A DNA stretch of 64,000 bases, taken from Sphingobacterium sp. SGR-19 (GTDB lineage Bacteria > Bacteroidota > Bacteroidia > Sphingobacteriales > Sphingobacteriaceae). The position numbers and the translations under genes were made by a program. Shown piece by piece: positions 28,113 to 36,797 of the stretch. The notes under the pieces were generated by a model. It saw only the letters and a program-made list of their open reading frames with translations. It searched no databases and was not told the DNA's origin. How positions within the stretch are numbered: the first letter of the stretch is position 1; every line of letters starts with the position of its first letter. The DNA lies in the NCBI RefSeq assembly GCF_011043555.1, contig NZ_JAAKGS010000011.1:51579-115578 (forward strand), given 5' to 3'.

Positions 28113-28185
28113 GCCGCATCCGAATGTTTTGCAGCTGTACAAACTCATCTTAGTAGTACCCCTAATGTAAAACATTCGACGCGGC
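28113..28185. repeat. Long imperfect inverted repeat between convergent genes
   Basis: Left arm GCCGCATCCGAATGTTTT (28113-28130) and right arm AAAACATTCGACGCGGC (28169-28185) pair except for a small internal bulge, with a 38-base loop. It could be a two-way terminator for the FemAB-like and ABC-F genes. The right arm and its left flank (28149-28181) also resemble a segment at 32316-32348. Confidence 0.65.
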
Positions 28186-28190
28186 GAGCT

Positions 28191-30110
28191 TTACCCTTCC
28201 AATTCCATGATCTCCTCAGCCAGCTTTTCCCAATTTTGTTGGAGCTGCTGAAAAGAGGCTTTGGTAGAATTATACGTTCTGGTAGCTTCTTGAAGTTTCT
28301 GCGCATCTGAATAGATCTCTTCTTTTGCTAAATGTGCTTCAAGCTCCTTCACCGACTTCTCTTTTTCTTCTATTTGTTGTTCTAGTGTTGCCAGCTCTTT
28401 GTTTTTGCGCTGAATAAGCCGGTTTTTGTCTTCCGATGGCGGAGTCTTTTCTTTTTTTGGCTGTTCTTTCTCTTTTACGGCTTTCTTTTCCGCCTGAGGT
28501 TCTTTTTTCACCACACGTTTTGCACTCCATTCTTCATACTCTTGGTAAGTTCCCGGGTATTCTTTGATTTCTTTATGTTCGATGAACCAAATTTTATTGG
28601 CCACCTGGTCTAAGAAATAACGGTCGTGCGAGACAACGATAAATGTACCTTCATACTGCTGTAAGGCTTGAATAAGTATATTGACCGAGGCCATGTCCAA
28701 GTGGTTGGTCGGTTCATCGAGCACAAGGAAATTCGCATCGGCAGTCAATGCTTTTGCCAATGCTACGCGTGATTTCTCTCCACCGGAAAGCACCTTGATT
28801 TTTTTGAATACATCATCGCCGGTAAACAGGAAGCAACCTAAAATGGAGCGTAATTCTGTTTCCGTATGTTTGGGAGCAAAGTTAACCAGTTCCTGTATAA
28901 TGCTGTTTTCGAGATGCAACGCCTCGAGCTGGTGTTGCGCAAAAAAGGTTTGGGAGACGTTATGTCCCTTGATACTCTTACCTTCGTACTCCTTGTCGGC
29001 ATCCGCCACAATACGGAGCAAGGTCGATTTACCTTTACCATTGGCACCGATCAGTGCTATTTTGTCTCCTTTTTCAATGATGGCACTTGTATCGCGCAAA
29101 ATTTCCAGGTTGGGATACGATTTGGAAATATGCTCCAACGTAACAACGTGCCGTCCCGAAGGCTTAGAAAATTTAAAGCTGAAATTTACCTCCGGATTAT
29201 CATCGTCTACGTCGTCCACTTTTTCCATACGGTCGAGCGCTTTGATGCGGGATTGCACCATTTTCGCTTTGCTTGCTTTGGCACGGAACCGCTCTATAAG
29301 TTTTTCCTCCTGTTTAATTTTTGCCTGCTGATTTTTAAACTGGTTGCTCTGGATTTCCTCACGCAGCGATTTCTCCTCCAGATAGAAAGAATAGTTGCCT
29401 GCGTATACGGTAAGTTTTCCTTTACGGGATTCGACAGTTTTATTGATGATCCGGTCGAGGAAATAGCGGTCGTGGGAAACGATGACGATAGCGCCCTCAA
29501 ATGCCTGTAGATAATTCTCCAGCCATTTGATGGAGGGTAAATCCAAGTGGTTGGTCGGCTCATCCAATAACAGGATATCGGGTGCTTGGAGAAGAATGCG
29601 TGCGAGCATCACCCGCATACGCCAGCCTCCGGAAAACGTAGCTAATGGCCGCTGCTGTTCATCTTCCGAGAACCCTAGTCCGGCGAGGATTTCGTGTGCC
29701 CGAAACTCAATATTATAACCATCGAGTGCCTCAAATTCCATCTGCTTATCGCTAAGCTTATTCAGTACTTCGTCAGAATAATCGGTTTCCAGTTTTTTGA
29801 GCAATACCTCAATCTCCGAATGCAATTGATTCTGCCGTTCAAAGGCTTCCATGGCTACATGTAGGATGCTTTTATCGGAATGATAGGACAACAGATCTTG
29901 GTTAAGATAACCAATCTTTAAATCCTTTGCCATGGAAATGGTGCCCGACGTGGGGGTGTAATCGCCCACGATTAATTTCAGCAAAGTAGACTTACCCGTG
30001 CCATTTGCACCGATTAAGCCTGCTTTGTCTCCCGGTTTTATATGCCAGTTGGCATCGTCATATAATGCACGCGAGCCAATCTCAAATGTTAAATTATTAA
30101 TTGATATCAT
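28191..30110 (-). CDS. ABC-F family ribosome-associated ATPase
   Basis: A 639-residue soluble protein with two ABC ATPase domains and no membrane segments. Domain 1 has GLIGANGTGKSTLLKLI, TFSGGWRMRVMLA and ILLLDEPTNHLD; domain 2 has ALIGANGKGKSTLLRIV, VLSGGEKSRVALAKAL and FLVLDEPTNHLDM. The linker LIERFRAKASKAKMVQSRIK is the positively charged P-site tRNA-interaction motif region, and the C-terminus is a Lys/Glu-rich coiled coil. This matches Uup/ABCF3-like housekeeping members more than antibiotic-resistance ones. The ATG at 30110 gives the usual MISINNLTFE opening. Confidence 0.92.
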   Translation of the reverse strand: MISINNLTFEIGSRALYDDANWHIKPGDKAGLIGANGTGKSTLLKLIVGDYTPTSGTISMAKDLKIGYLNQDLLSYHSDKSILHVAMEAFERQNQLHSEIEVLLKKLETDYSDEVLNKLSDKQMEFEALDGYNIEFRAHEILAGLGFSEDEQQRPLATFSGGWRMRVMLARILLQAPDILLLDEPTNHLDLPSIKWLENYLQAFEGAIVIVSHDRYFLDRIINKTVESRKGKLTVYAGNYSFYLEEKSLREEIQSNQFKNQQAKIKQEEKLIERFRAKASKAKMVQSRIKALDRMEKVDDVDDDNPEVNFSFKFSKPSGRHVVTLEHISKSYPNLEILRDTSAIIEKGDKIALIGANGKGKSTLLRIVADADKEYEGKSIKGHNVSQTFFAQHQLEALHLENSIIQELVNFAPKHTETELRSILGCFLFTGDDVFKKIKVLSGGEKSRVALAKALTADANFLVLDEPTNHLDMASVNILIQALQQYEGTFIVVSHDRYFLDQVANKIWFIEHKEIKEYPGTYQEYEEWSAKRVVKKEPQAEKKAVKEKEQPKKEKTPPSEDKNRLIQRKNKELATLEQQIEEKEKSVKELEAHLAKEEIYSDAQKLQEATRTYNSTKASFQQLQQNWEKLAEEIMELEG

Positions 30111-30147
30111 TTGCTGCAAAAGTAATGAATATTTCTGCTTCTTTGGC

Positions 30148-30155
30148 TACCTTTG
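30148..30155 (+). promoter_or_regulatory. Candidate -7 box of pyrD
   Basis: TACCTTTG matches TAnnTTTG and ends 5 bases before the pyrD ATG, which would give a nearly leaderless transcript. It argues against using any start codon upstream of 30161. Confidence 0.55.
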
Positions 30156-30160
30156 CAGAT

Positions 30161-31189
30161 ATGTATAAATTAGTTAAACCTGTCTTTTTCACGATGGATC
30201 CCGAAACTGCACACCATAGGGTAACGGGCGGATTGCGCGCGTTTACTAAAATTTGGGGTGCAAAGTCATTGCTTAAGTCACTTTATACGGTAAACGATTC
30301 TCGTTTGGAGCGCGAAGTATTCGGATTAAAATTTAAAAATCCGGTGGGGCTGGCTGCTGGGTTTGATAAGAATGCGGAGTATATTGAGGAGATGGTAGGT
30401 TTGGGCTTCGGCTTTATCGAAATCGGAACGGTAACGCCACGTCCGCAGCCGGGAAATGATAAGCCAAGGATGTTCCGTTTGGTAGAAGATAAGGGGTTGA
30501 TAAACCGCATGGGATTTAACAACCAGGGAGCTGACGTAGCTGCGGGTCGCTTGAGGCGCCTGAAAGATCGAAATAATTTGATTATTGGCGGAAATATAGG
30601 CAAGAATAAAACAACACCTAATGAGGAAGCGGTAGACGATTATATATACTGTTTTAATGCCCTTTTTGAATATGTAGATTATTTTGTAGTCAATGTGAGT
30701 TCACCCAATACACCAGGACTACGCGACTTGCAGGAAAAAGAGCCGTTAAAGAAAATTTTGAATACACTTCAGGATTTAAACTACACGAAATATATCCAAC
30801 GGCCAATTTTACTCAAAATAGCTCCTGATTTAACGGATTCCCAATTAGATGATATTGTGGAAATTGTAACGGAGACAAAAATAGCAGGTGTTATTGCGAC
30901 GAATACGACCATTTCAAGAGAAGGGCTACATAGCAACCCTGCTTTGGCGAAGGAAGCAGGAGGGGTAAGCGGAAAGCCGCTTACTAAACGTTCTACCGGG
31001 GTTATAAGATACTTAGCGGAGCGATCTAATCGTTCTTTTCCGATCATTGGCGTAGGTGGAATTCATTCGGCAGAAGATGCCATCGAGAAACTCGAAGCAG
31101 GAGCAAGCCTAGTGCAGGTTTACACCGGTTTTATTTATGAAGGGCCTGCCTTGATCAGTAGAATATGCAAAAAACTGTTAAAGAGTTAA
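30161..31189 (+). CDS. pyrD: Dihydroorotate dehydrogenase, quinone-dependent (class 2)
   Basis: A 342-residue enzyme of pyrimidine synthesis that oxidises dihydroorotate to orotate with FMN and quinone. The opening MYKLVKPVFFTMDPETAHH is the class 2 membrane-associating helix; NPVGLAAGFDKNAEYI, FIEIGTVTPRPQPGN, NRMGFNNQG, VVNVSSPNTPGLRDLQ (with the catalytic Ser) and IGVGGIHSAEDAIEKLEAGASLVQVYTG follow in order. Length is normal. The start at 30161 avoids overlap with the divergent ABC-F gene and follows the -7-like box. It converges on the LapA-like gene with only 4 bases between. Confidence 0.96.
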   Translation: MYKLVKPVFFTMDPETAHHRVTGGLRAFTKIWGAKSLLKSLYTVNDSRLEREVFGLKFKNPVGLAAGFDKNAEYIEEMVGLGFGFIEIGTVTPRPQPGNDKPRMFRLVEDKGLINRMGFNNQGADVAAGRLRRLKDRNNLIIGGNIGKNKTTPNEEAVDDYIYCFNALFEYVDYFVVNVSSPNTPGLRDLQEKEPLKKILNTLQDLNYTKYIQRPILLKIAPDLTDSQLDDIVEIVTETKIAGVIATNTTISREGLHSNPALAKEAGGVSGKPLTKRSTGVIRYLAERSNRSFPIIGVGGIHSAEDAIEKLEAGASLVQVYTGFIYEGPALISRICKKLLKS

Positions 31190-31193
31190 GGAT

Positions 31194-31496
31194 TTAATCG
31201 CGGTCCAAAAATTTCCGATCTTCGTCTGATAAATTGTCGTAGGGGGACGGGGGGTGTATTTCTGCATTATCCACTGGGGTGGTATTATTAATGCTGTACT
31301 CCTTCGGATGGCTCTTTTTACGACGGAATACAATCCCACCGGTAATAACGCCCAGCACAAAGAACACACCTAAAATTAATAACTTCGAGGTACGGATCTC
31401 GCCGAAAAACCAAAAACTTGCTTCTTCTTTGTTATTAAAGAGGATAACCAGCACAAATGCCGTGATAATGCCGAATATGACGGTTTTGGGTTTCAT
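31194..31496 (-). CDS. Small two-helix membrane protein, LapA-domain-like
   Basis: A 100-residue protein with two membrane helices (TVIFGIITAFVLVILF and LLILGVFFVLGVITGGIVF) separated by a short loop SFWFFGEIRTS, then a charged cytoplasmic tail. The pattern VLVILFNN...W...SxLLILGVFFxLGxxxG matches the lipopolysaccharide assembly protein A domain (DUF1049). In proteobacteria LapA tunes LpxC turnover; whether that holds in Bacteroidota is unknown. Confidence 0.7.
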   Translation of the reverse strand: MKPKTVIFGIITAFVLVILFNNKEEASFWFFGEIRTSKLLILGVFFVLGVITGGIVFRRKKSHPKEYSINNTTPVDNAEIHPPSPYDNLSDEDRKFLDRD

Positions 31497-31659
31497 AAAA
31501 CGCTGTTATTTTCTACAAACCTAAGTAAATTCAATTTTATATACAATATAATTGCGTTAGCGTATAACTGAATCTGTTTGCCAGCTAATCGGCAGTGTCC
31601 AAAATTTTGTGTCATGTGGAGAGATTTATAAATTTAATATTCAATTAACTTGTATGCGG

Positions 31660-31667
31660 TATCTTTG
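31660..31667 (+). promoter_or_regulatory. Candidate -7 box of the second ECF sigma gene
   Basis: TATCTTTG matches TAnnTTTG exactly and lies 18 bases upstream of the ECF sigma start codon, predicting a leader of about ten bases. Confidence 0.55.
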
Positions 31668-31684
31668 AAGACACAAATCGAAGA

Positions 31685-32296
31685 ATGGCCCCAGATAACC
31701 TGTTATATGAAGATTGGCTATTAGCTATCCAGGAAAAAGACGATAAAGACGCCTTCGGTAAACTGTACCGTTGCTTTTGGGATGGGCTTTATGTGCATGC
31801 CCTGCGCCGTATTCGTGATCCGCAATATGCCGAAGATATGGTGCAGGAGCTTTTTATACAATTCTGGGAGAAGCGTGCACGACTGGATACGCAGATAAAC
31901 CTGCCGGCATATCTTTATGGTATATTGAAACATAAGATTGTAGATTTCTTCCATTCCAACAAAATAAAACCTCAACTGCTGGACTTTTGGGCCGAAGATC
32001 TATACGCTTTTGTACAACAGCGTCCCGAAGAGCTGGACACCTATCTGGCTTTGGAACAGCTCTTAGCAGAAGAACTGGACCGTATGCCAGCCAATATGAG
32101 ACAGGGCATTTTACTTAAATGGGATGAGTTTAGCATCCGGGATATTGCAACGCGTCTAGGACTTTCTGAACAAACTGTGAAAAACAACATCAGTGAAGGC
32201 AGCAAACGCCTGAAACAAGCTTTATTATCTCGCGGTATAGATGGTTATAGCACCGTGATCGTCTTGCTCGCACTCCGATCGCTCACCGCAATGTGA
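31685..32296 (+). CDS. ECF-type RNA polymerase sigma factor (FecI-like)
   Basis: A 203-residue ECF sigma factor. Region 2 includes FGKLYRCFWDGLYVHALRRI and YAEDMVQELFIQFWEKRARL; region 4 includes LDRMPANMRQGILLKWDEFS and IATRLGLSEQTVKNNISEGSK. A hydrophobic C-terminal tail follows. It begins the second ECF-FecR-SusC locus, but here the receptor gene downstream is truncated, so the sigma factor may no longer receive its signal through that receptor. Confidence 0.92.
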   Translation: MAPDNLLYEDWLLAIQEKDDKDAFGKLYRCFWDGLYVHALRRIRDPQYAEDMVQELFIQFWEKRARLDTQINLPAYLYGILKHKIVDFFHSNKIKPQLLDFWAEDLYAFVQQRPEELDTYLALEQLLAEELDRMPANMRQGILLKWDEFSIRDIATRLGLSEQTVKNNISEGSKRLKQALLSRGIDGYSTVIVLLALRSLTAM

Positions 32297-32315
32297 CTTT
32301 TACTTTTTTTTCCAC

Positions 32316-32348
32316 CTTAGCACTATCCTCCATGTAAAACATTCGAAG
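32316..32348. repeat. Copy of a 33-bp element also present at 28149-28181
   Basis: Aligned without gaps, the two copies share CTTAG at the left end and the 15-mer ATGTAAAACATTCGA at the right with identical spacing; about 25 of the first 31 positions match. This copy lies in the gap between ECF sigma and FecR (32297-32503), where nothing else is evident apart from TACCTTTTTG at 32470-32479, a loose -7-like box before FecR. Confidence 0.5.
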
Positions 32349-32503
32349 TGACGATTTTTATGAACAAGTGTTTATTTTGGTCATGAACTCCCTTTGTTCG
32401 GTTTGTACAACTTTTTTCTAAAAAAAATGTAGTTAATGATAACTTAATAGAACATTAACGATTAATCAAAGTACCTTTTTGCCTTTTTTCCGACATACGG
32501 TAA

Positions 32504-33499
32504 ATGAGCAAACAAAAAGTAAAACGCCGGTTATTTCAATTTTTAGTCAATCGCTACCAGCAAGAGAAGGTGGGGGAGCGGGAGAAGCATTTATTCAATG
32601 CTTGGTATGATAGTTTAGACTGGCGTAAAAATATGGATACAGCCGATTACGCAGAGAGACGTAGCCGATCGTGGCAAAAAATACACGATGCGATTGGAGA
32701 AGAAGAGAACCTAATAGAAACAAAACAAAACCGATTTGTCGCTTTCAAACGTTGGGTAGGGAGTGTTGCGGCGCTTTTGTTGGCTACTATCGGTTTTTTC
32801 TACTGGAGCATACAACAGGAGATCAAGCAAACACAGGAAACTGTGTCTATGCCAGCCTACCGTATTTTCTCCACCGGGGTGGGCGAACGTAAAGTAGTCA
32901 GTCTTCCCGACGGATCGGAGGTAACGTTAAACGCACGGACAAGTCTCCGTGTCGACGAAAATGCCTACGGACGGTCCGCCCGAGAGGTCGAACTCCTTAC
33001 TGGAGAAGCTTTTTTCGAGGTAGCAAAGGATAGTAGCCGGGCGTTTATCGTGCAGGCTGGCCGTTTGCAGACAACCGTTTTGGGGACTTCTTTTAATATA
33101 CAGACCTATGCGGAGATGGAAGAGCAGGTGATTTCGGTATATACCGGTCGCGTGAAGGTACAGCGTGGGAACAGCAACTTGGGTACGCTCGAAAAGGGGC
33201 AACGTATCCGCTTCGAAAAACAATATGCCAATAGTACAACGGACGAATTTGATACGCAACAGGTTTACAGCTGGACAAGCGGAAAATTGGTGTTGCAGGA
33301 TGCTGGATTTGCAGAATTGGCACTGGCCGTTAAAAACACTTATGGTGTAACACTCGTCGCCGACAACGACCGTATTGCCCGCCAGCAATACAGCTTGCCG
33401 ATCCGCAAATCGGTGTCACTGGACGAGTTCTTAGAGGCTATACAATCCATTCACCATAACCAGATCAGAAAGGAGGGCGAGCGCGTGATTCTTTATTAA
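32504..33499 (+). CDS. FecR-family anti-sigma factor
   Basis: A 331-residue anti-sigma factor: N-terminal cytoplasmic part (about 1-83), one membrane helix (about 84-101, WVGSVAALLLATIGFFYW), periplasmic FecR domain with VSLPDGSEVTLNARTSLRV and TTVLGTSFNIQTYAE, and a C-terminal DUF4974 segment LAVKNTYGVTLVADNDRIA. It belongs with the ECF sigma encoded 207 bases upstream. Its partner receptor, which carries the STN signalling domain, is encoded just downstream but is truncated. Confidence 0.92.
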   Translation: MSKQKVKRRLFQFLVNRYQQEKVGEREKHLFNAWYDSLDWRKNMDTADYAERRSRSWQKIHDAIGEEENLIETKQNRFVAFKRWVGSVAALLLATIGFFYWSIQQEIKQTQETVSMPAYRIFSTGVGERKVVSLPDGSEVTLNARTSLRVDENAYGRSAREVELLTGEAFFEVAKDSSRAFIVQAGRLQTTVLGTSFNIQTYAEMEEQVISVYTGRVKVQRGNSNLGTLEKGQRIRFEKQYANSTTDEFDTQQVYSWTSGKLVLQDAGFAELALAVKNTYGVTLVADNDRIARQQYSLPIRKSVSLDEFLEAIQSIHHNQIRKEGERVILY

Positions 33500-33610
33500 C
33501 CTAATCTAATATTATAAAGGAGTTAACGACCGCCATCGTTAACCCCCTATCATCGTTATAACATCGTATTATAAAATCATATCCATACAACATTATACAC
33601 AAACAAATTT

Positions 33611-34210
33611 ATGCAATTTAATCTGTACTATTTCCATTTCATTATGCGAATATTCATGCTTAGTGTTGTCAGCATCCTCTGTTTGACGGAGGTATTGCTT
33701 GCATCGGGAGCGAACGCCCAACTTTTACAGAAGAAAATAACCTTGGAAATACAGGAAGGCAGTATAGCAGAAGCTGTGAAAAACCTGGAATCAAAAAATA
33801 TCCTCATTGCCTATGATGCAGCTAAATATGACCTCAACGGCAAGAAAGTCAGTGCCAGGCATTTTAGCGGCAGACCGTTGCGCGAGGTGTTGGCTTATGT
33901 GTTTAGGGGAACGGACCTCGACTTCCGCGAAACCGGCGCTTATATCATTTTGGAAAAGAAAGTACCGCAAACGCCCGGCCGGGTCAGCGGTACGGTATAC
34001 GACGAGCGTGGGCTGCCCCTGGTCGGCGCCAATGTCCGGGTGATCGGTAGTAAATCGGCTCAAACCGGCGTGGACGGTACTTATAATATGGAGCTGCACG
34101 CCGGTACTTATGTCGTGGAGATCAGTTATATTTCCTACAAGACACAACGCGTACAAGAGGTCAAGGTAGAAGCTGACCACTTACGAGGAAGTTGTTTCTC
34201 TTCGGTTTAA
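33611..34210 (+). pseudogene. SusC-like TonB receptor reduced to its N-terminal STN and carboxypeptidase-like domains
   Basis: A 199-residue remnant. It opens with a signal peptide region ending SGANAQ, then an STN domain (about 38-115: ITLEIQEGSIAEAVKNLES, LREVLAYVFRGTDLDF) and a carboxypeptidase-regulatory-like domain (about 120-190: GTVYDERGLPLVGANVRVIG). Immediately after KVEAD, where a linker and TonB box should follow, the sequence changes to HLRGSCFSSV and stops. Plug and barrel (normally 800 or more residues) are absent. The next bases continue in another frame as part of a different gene, so an internal deletion has fused two genes. The STN domain could still bind FecR if exported, but transport is impossible. 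Confidence 0.82.
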
Positions 34211-34214
34211 TGGT

Positions 34215-34880
34215 TTGCCTAACGAGGTAAAGATCTTTCGAAATGAGTCAGAAGTGCCTGCGGCATCCGGATATCAGACGTATAAAGTCCCTGCGGGTAA
34301 AGCAAGCTACCGCTTTGAGGATGCTGAAGGAAACATTCTCATGGAACACGAATTAGAAGTAACAAGCGATTCGAAACCGATTACGGTCTTTGATAGCGGA
34401 AATGGATTTTTACTTGTAAACCCTATCGATGAGGTAGAGGTGAATCCAGCCAAGCTGAAATTGGATATTGCAAATGTGAGCAATATTACGGATAAGAACA
34501 ACGTAACTTTAGCAGTATATCGGCTGAATTTTAATCTAGAAGCTGTAACAGAACCAACGATAATAAGAAATGTAACGTCCAATTTTACAGATGAGTTCAA
34601 AGAAGTTGACTTTGGAGATTTGACAAACTTTGAAAACGGAGAACAAGCCGCTATTTACGTATTGGACGAAAACATGGAGCCTTATCGTCGAGAAGGTTTA
34701 CCCGTGGCCTTTGTTTTCTCTCCGACTATAGAGTACCCAGAGGGCGCGGCAGAACTTAACAAGGTCTACAAGATCATCTTAAAAGAAGAAGAAGAAACCG
34801 ATTTCCCTTTAGAAGGGCCTTTTGGAGCATATCCGGAAGGCTTTTATATGTGCGCCGCAACAGTGCTACTAAGCAAATAA
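34215..34880 (+). CDS. Unrecognised protein, probably 5'-truncated by deletion
   Basis: I do not recognise this 221-residue product. Its frame is open upstream to about 34170 and reads sensibly there (TTYEEVVSLRFNGLPNEVK), but no ATG exists; the only start is TTG at 34215, four bases after the stop of the receptor remnant. This suggests that the original N-terminus, probably with a lipoprotein signal, was lost in the deletion. The visible part is rich in beta-strand-like repeats (YQTYKVPAGKASYRFEDAEG) and acidic, with a C-terminus of YMCAATVLLSK. In intact loci such proteins are often surface lipoproteins after SusD. Expression may occur by coupling or not at all. Confidence 0.5.
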   Translation: MPNEVKIFRNESEVPAASGYQTYKVPAGKASYRFEDAEGNILMEHELEVTSDSKPITVFDSGNGFLLVNPIDEVEVNPAKLKLDIANVSNITDKNNVTLAVYRLNFNLEAVTEPTIIRNVTSNFTDEFKEVDFGDLTNFENGEQAAIYVLDENMEPYRREGLPVAFVFSPTIEYPEGAAELNKVYKIILKEEEETDFPLEGPFGAYPEGFYMCAATVLLSK

Positions 34881-34885
34881 ACCCC

Positions 34886-35176
34886 ATGAAAGCCATCACC
34901 ACACGAGAACACGAAACATTACAAGCTAAGCTGATGCAGCTAGCGCGCGACGCAGAAAACCCCGAAACTCGCCAAGCTGCCGAAGAGGGTTTGGTGGTCT
35001 TACAGCAGCAATATGAGACCTACCATGAAATGGTCGCGCAGCTAAAGGCTTGCATGGTGGAATACCGTGAGCTACAAAAAAGTCTGCGCTCAGATATTTT
35101 GGTTCCCGCATTACGACAGGAACGTAAAGCCACAAAATTTAATGTTCGAGATTTTCAGTTGATGGCAACAGAGTAA
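34886..35176 (+). CDS. Small predicted coiled-coil protein, unknown function
   Basis: A 96-residue hydrophilic protein with long heptad-like helix (LQAKLMQLARDAENPETRQAAEEGLVVLQQQ over about residues 12-42, then HEMVAQLKACMVEYRELQKS), no signal peptide and no recognisable domain. It begins five bases after the preceding stop codon, so it probably shares the transcript and survived the upstream deletion. Function unknown. Confidence 0.6.
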   Translation: MKAITTREHETLQAKLMQLARDAENPETRQAAEEGLVVLQQQYETYHEMVAQLKACMVEYRELQKSLRSDILVPALRQERKATKFNVRDFQLMATE

Positions 35177-35228
35177 TATACTAAACAACAAAAGAGAACG
35201 CTTGTGGGATGATGGTGGGGTTGTAGGT

Positions 35229-35257
35229 AAGCGGTACCAGTCGGTGCCGCTTTTTTT
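35229..35257 (+). terminator. Intrinsic terminator after the second ECF locus
   Basis: AAGCGGTACC / GGTGCCGCTT stem with one T-G wobble, loop AGTC, followed by a run of seven to eight T (to 35257). It lies 50 bases after the 96-residue protein gene; the remaining bases to 35340 hold nothing else I can identify. Confidence 0.85.
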
Positions 35258-35340
35258 GCGCATCGCATCTACAATAGATCTATTCTTCAACGAGACGACA
35301 GGTGCATTCTTATTCGAGAATTATCAATTCTATTTAACTA

Positions 35341-36713
35341 CTACTTTATAGTCTGTATCTCGATCGGCTGAGCTAGATAAGGTGCCGACTGAAACAATAA
35401 TTGTTCTTCTGCTGTGCCATTTACCCTATGCCTGATCTCGGACTTAACCTGCACTTCTCCGCACCGGAGACGGGCAAGTGCCTCGGCAACCAGTGCATCA
35501 CGTTTGTCGCCGAAAGGGTAGAGGGAGAGCGTGTTGTGTTCGGCAATTTTCCATTGCGGTTGCAGACCGTTCTGATATTCTCCTTGATCTTGTGCATTGT
35601 ATATCATAGGGAGAATATGCCACACGGAGCTCGTGCCAACCACAGATGCTGGTGTGGTCAGCGTTGTGCTGGCCATATCCTTGCCGTAGGTAGAGCCACC
35701 AATATGAATAACTTCGATGTAAGGACGAAGGTTGTTGATAAGCATCTCGGAAGCGGAAGCCGTGTGTCCAGTACCCAAAATCAGCAATCGTCGGAATCCC
35801 AGTCCTTTTTGGCGTACATTGGTGGCGGCGAAACTGTAGCCATCCGGTTGTCTGGCCAGTGTCTGTGCAAACGTTTCTTGTAGATTTTGAAGGCGCCCGT
35901 TGCCTTTGTAATGCACAAACACATCGTTAGGCTGTACATCGGCTAAAGCCAATGCGACAAAAGCAGCAAAAGCGACGCTTCCGCCACTGTTATAGCGCAG
36001 ATCAAGGATTAGTTCTTGCACGCCATTAGTCTGTAATTTCTCTATGGCTTTCAGTAGATCGTAGCCGCCAGAGAAGTCGAAATGGCTTAGGAACAGATAA
36101 CCAACCTTGTTATCCCCATCGGCCATAAACACCTCCGAAGGGTAGATAACTGGCTGAGAAATATAGGCAGCGGGCAGGGTATAAGTCGTGCCATTAGCCA
36201 GCGTAAGAAAGATACTAGTTTGCTGAGTCGCCTGTTGTAACCAAACGGATAGCCTATTTTCCGTAGGTAATTGTCCATTGATATGCTGCAGCGTGTCTCC
36301 GCGTTGTAAACCAAGTCTATCACCGGTGCTACCAGGTACCACATGGCTGATGAGCGAAATGGTGGCGTTTTCTACTTTAAACTGAATAAATCGAAGCCAA
36401 ACGTGTTTAATAGCGTTGTACCGTAGGTGTCGGTTTTTCCGGATAGCATCATGCTGGAAAAACGATCTTCTTTAACCAATAGCGATTGGAAGAAATCCTT
36501 CGGTGAATGGTTATAATTGGCCGCTGGCGGAAGTGCAGACGACCAGTAATAATATTGTTCCATCTGGTCGTGAATCCAGCCGTTGACAGCTTCTGACGAG
36601 CCTGCGGGGAAATCCGGCGCGTCTTTTTTGCAGGAAGTGGCTAACAACATGCATATCAAAAGCACAGCATAACAGTTTGATCCCCTGACGAACATGAGAT
36701 ACAAGTTCGTCAA
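35341..36713 (-). pseudogene. S41-family C-terminal-processing-like protease, lipoprotein, split by a frameshift
   Basis: Two reading frames make one protease. The N-part (36713-36372) has a lipobox (LLATSC, then KKDAPDF) and the helical N-terminal domain (WIHDQMEQYYYW). The C-part (to 35341) has a PDZ domain (GSTGDRLGLQRGDTLQHING) and the S41 core: LILDLRYNSGGSVAFAA, the catalytic Ser in LGTGHTASASEMLINNL and Lys in GSTYGKDM. Reading through with one extra A in the AAA run at 36388-36390 restores GFDFIQFKVENATISLISHVV and joins both parts. So a single base is missing, by mutation or sequencing error. The Met at 36695 is an equally likely start. Restored length would be about 450-457 residues. 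Confidence 0.85.
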
Positions 36714-36743
36714 AAATTATAAATATACCGTTAATCTTATATG

Positions 36744-36781
36744 AAGTTTTTTGGGTGATTTTAGCATCGCCCAAAAAACTT
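36744..36781 (-). terminator. Hairpin terminator after the FadL-like gene
   Basis: 16-bp inverted repeat with one wobble: arms 36744-36759 and 36766-36781, with GGG/CCC core and A/T tracts on both ends. It lies 17 bases beyond the stop of the leftward porin gene. Confidence 0.82.
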
Positions 36782-36797
36782 TACTTTTAAAAGGAAA

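Noticed and set aside
28681..29510. Two open frames over 210 codons antisense to the ABC-F gene
   Set aside because: They mirror the conserved ATPase codons and have no start context or homology.
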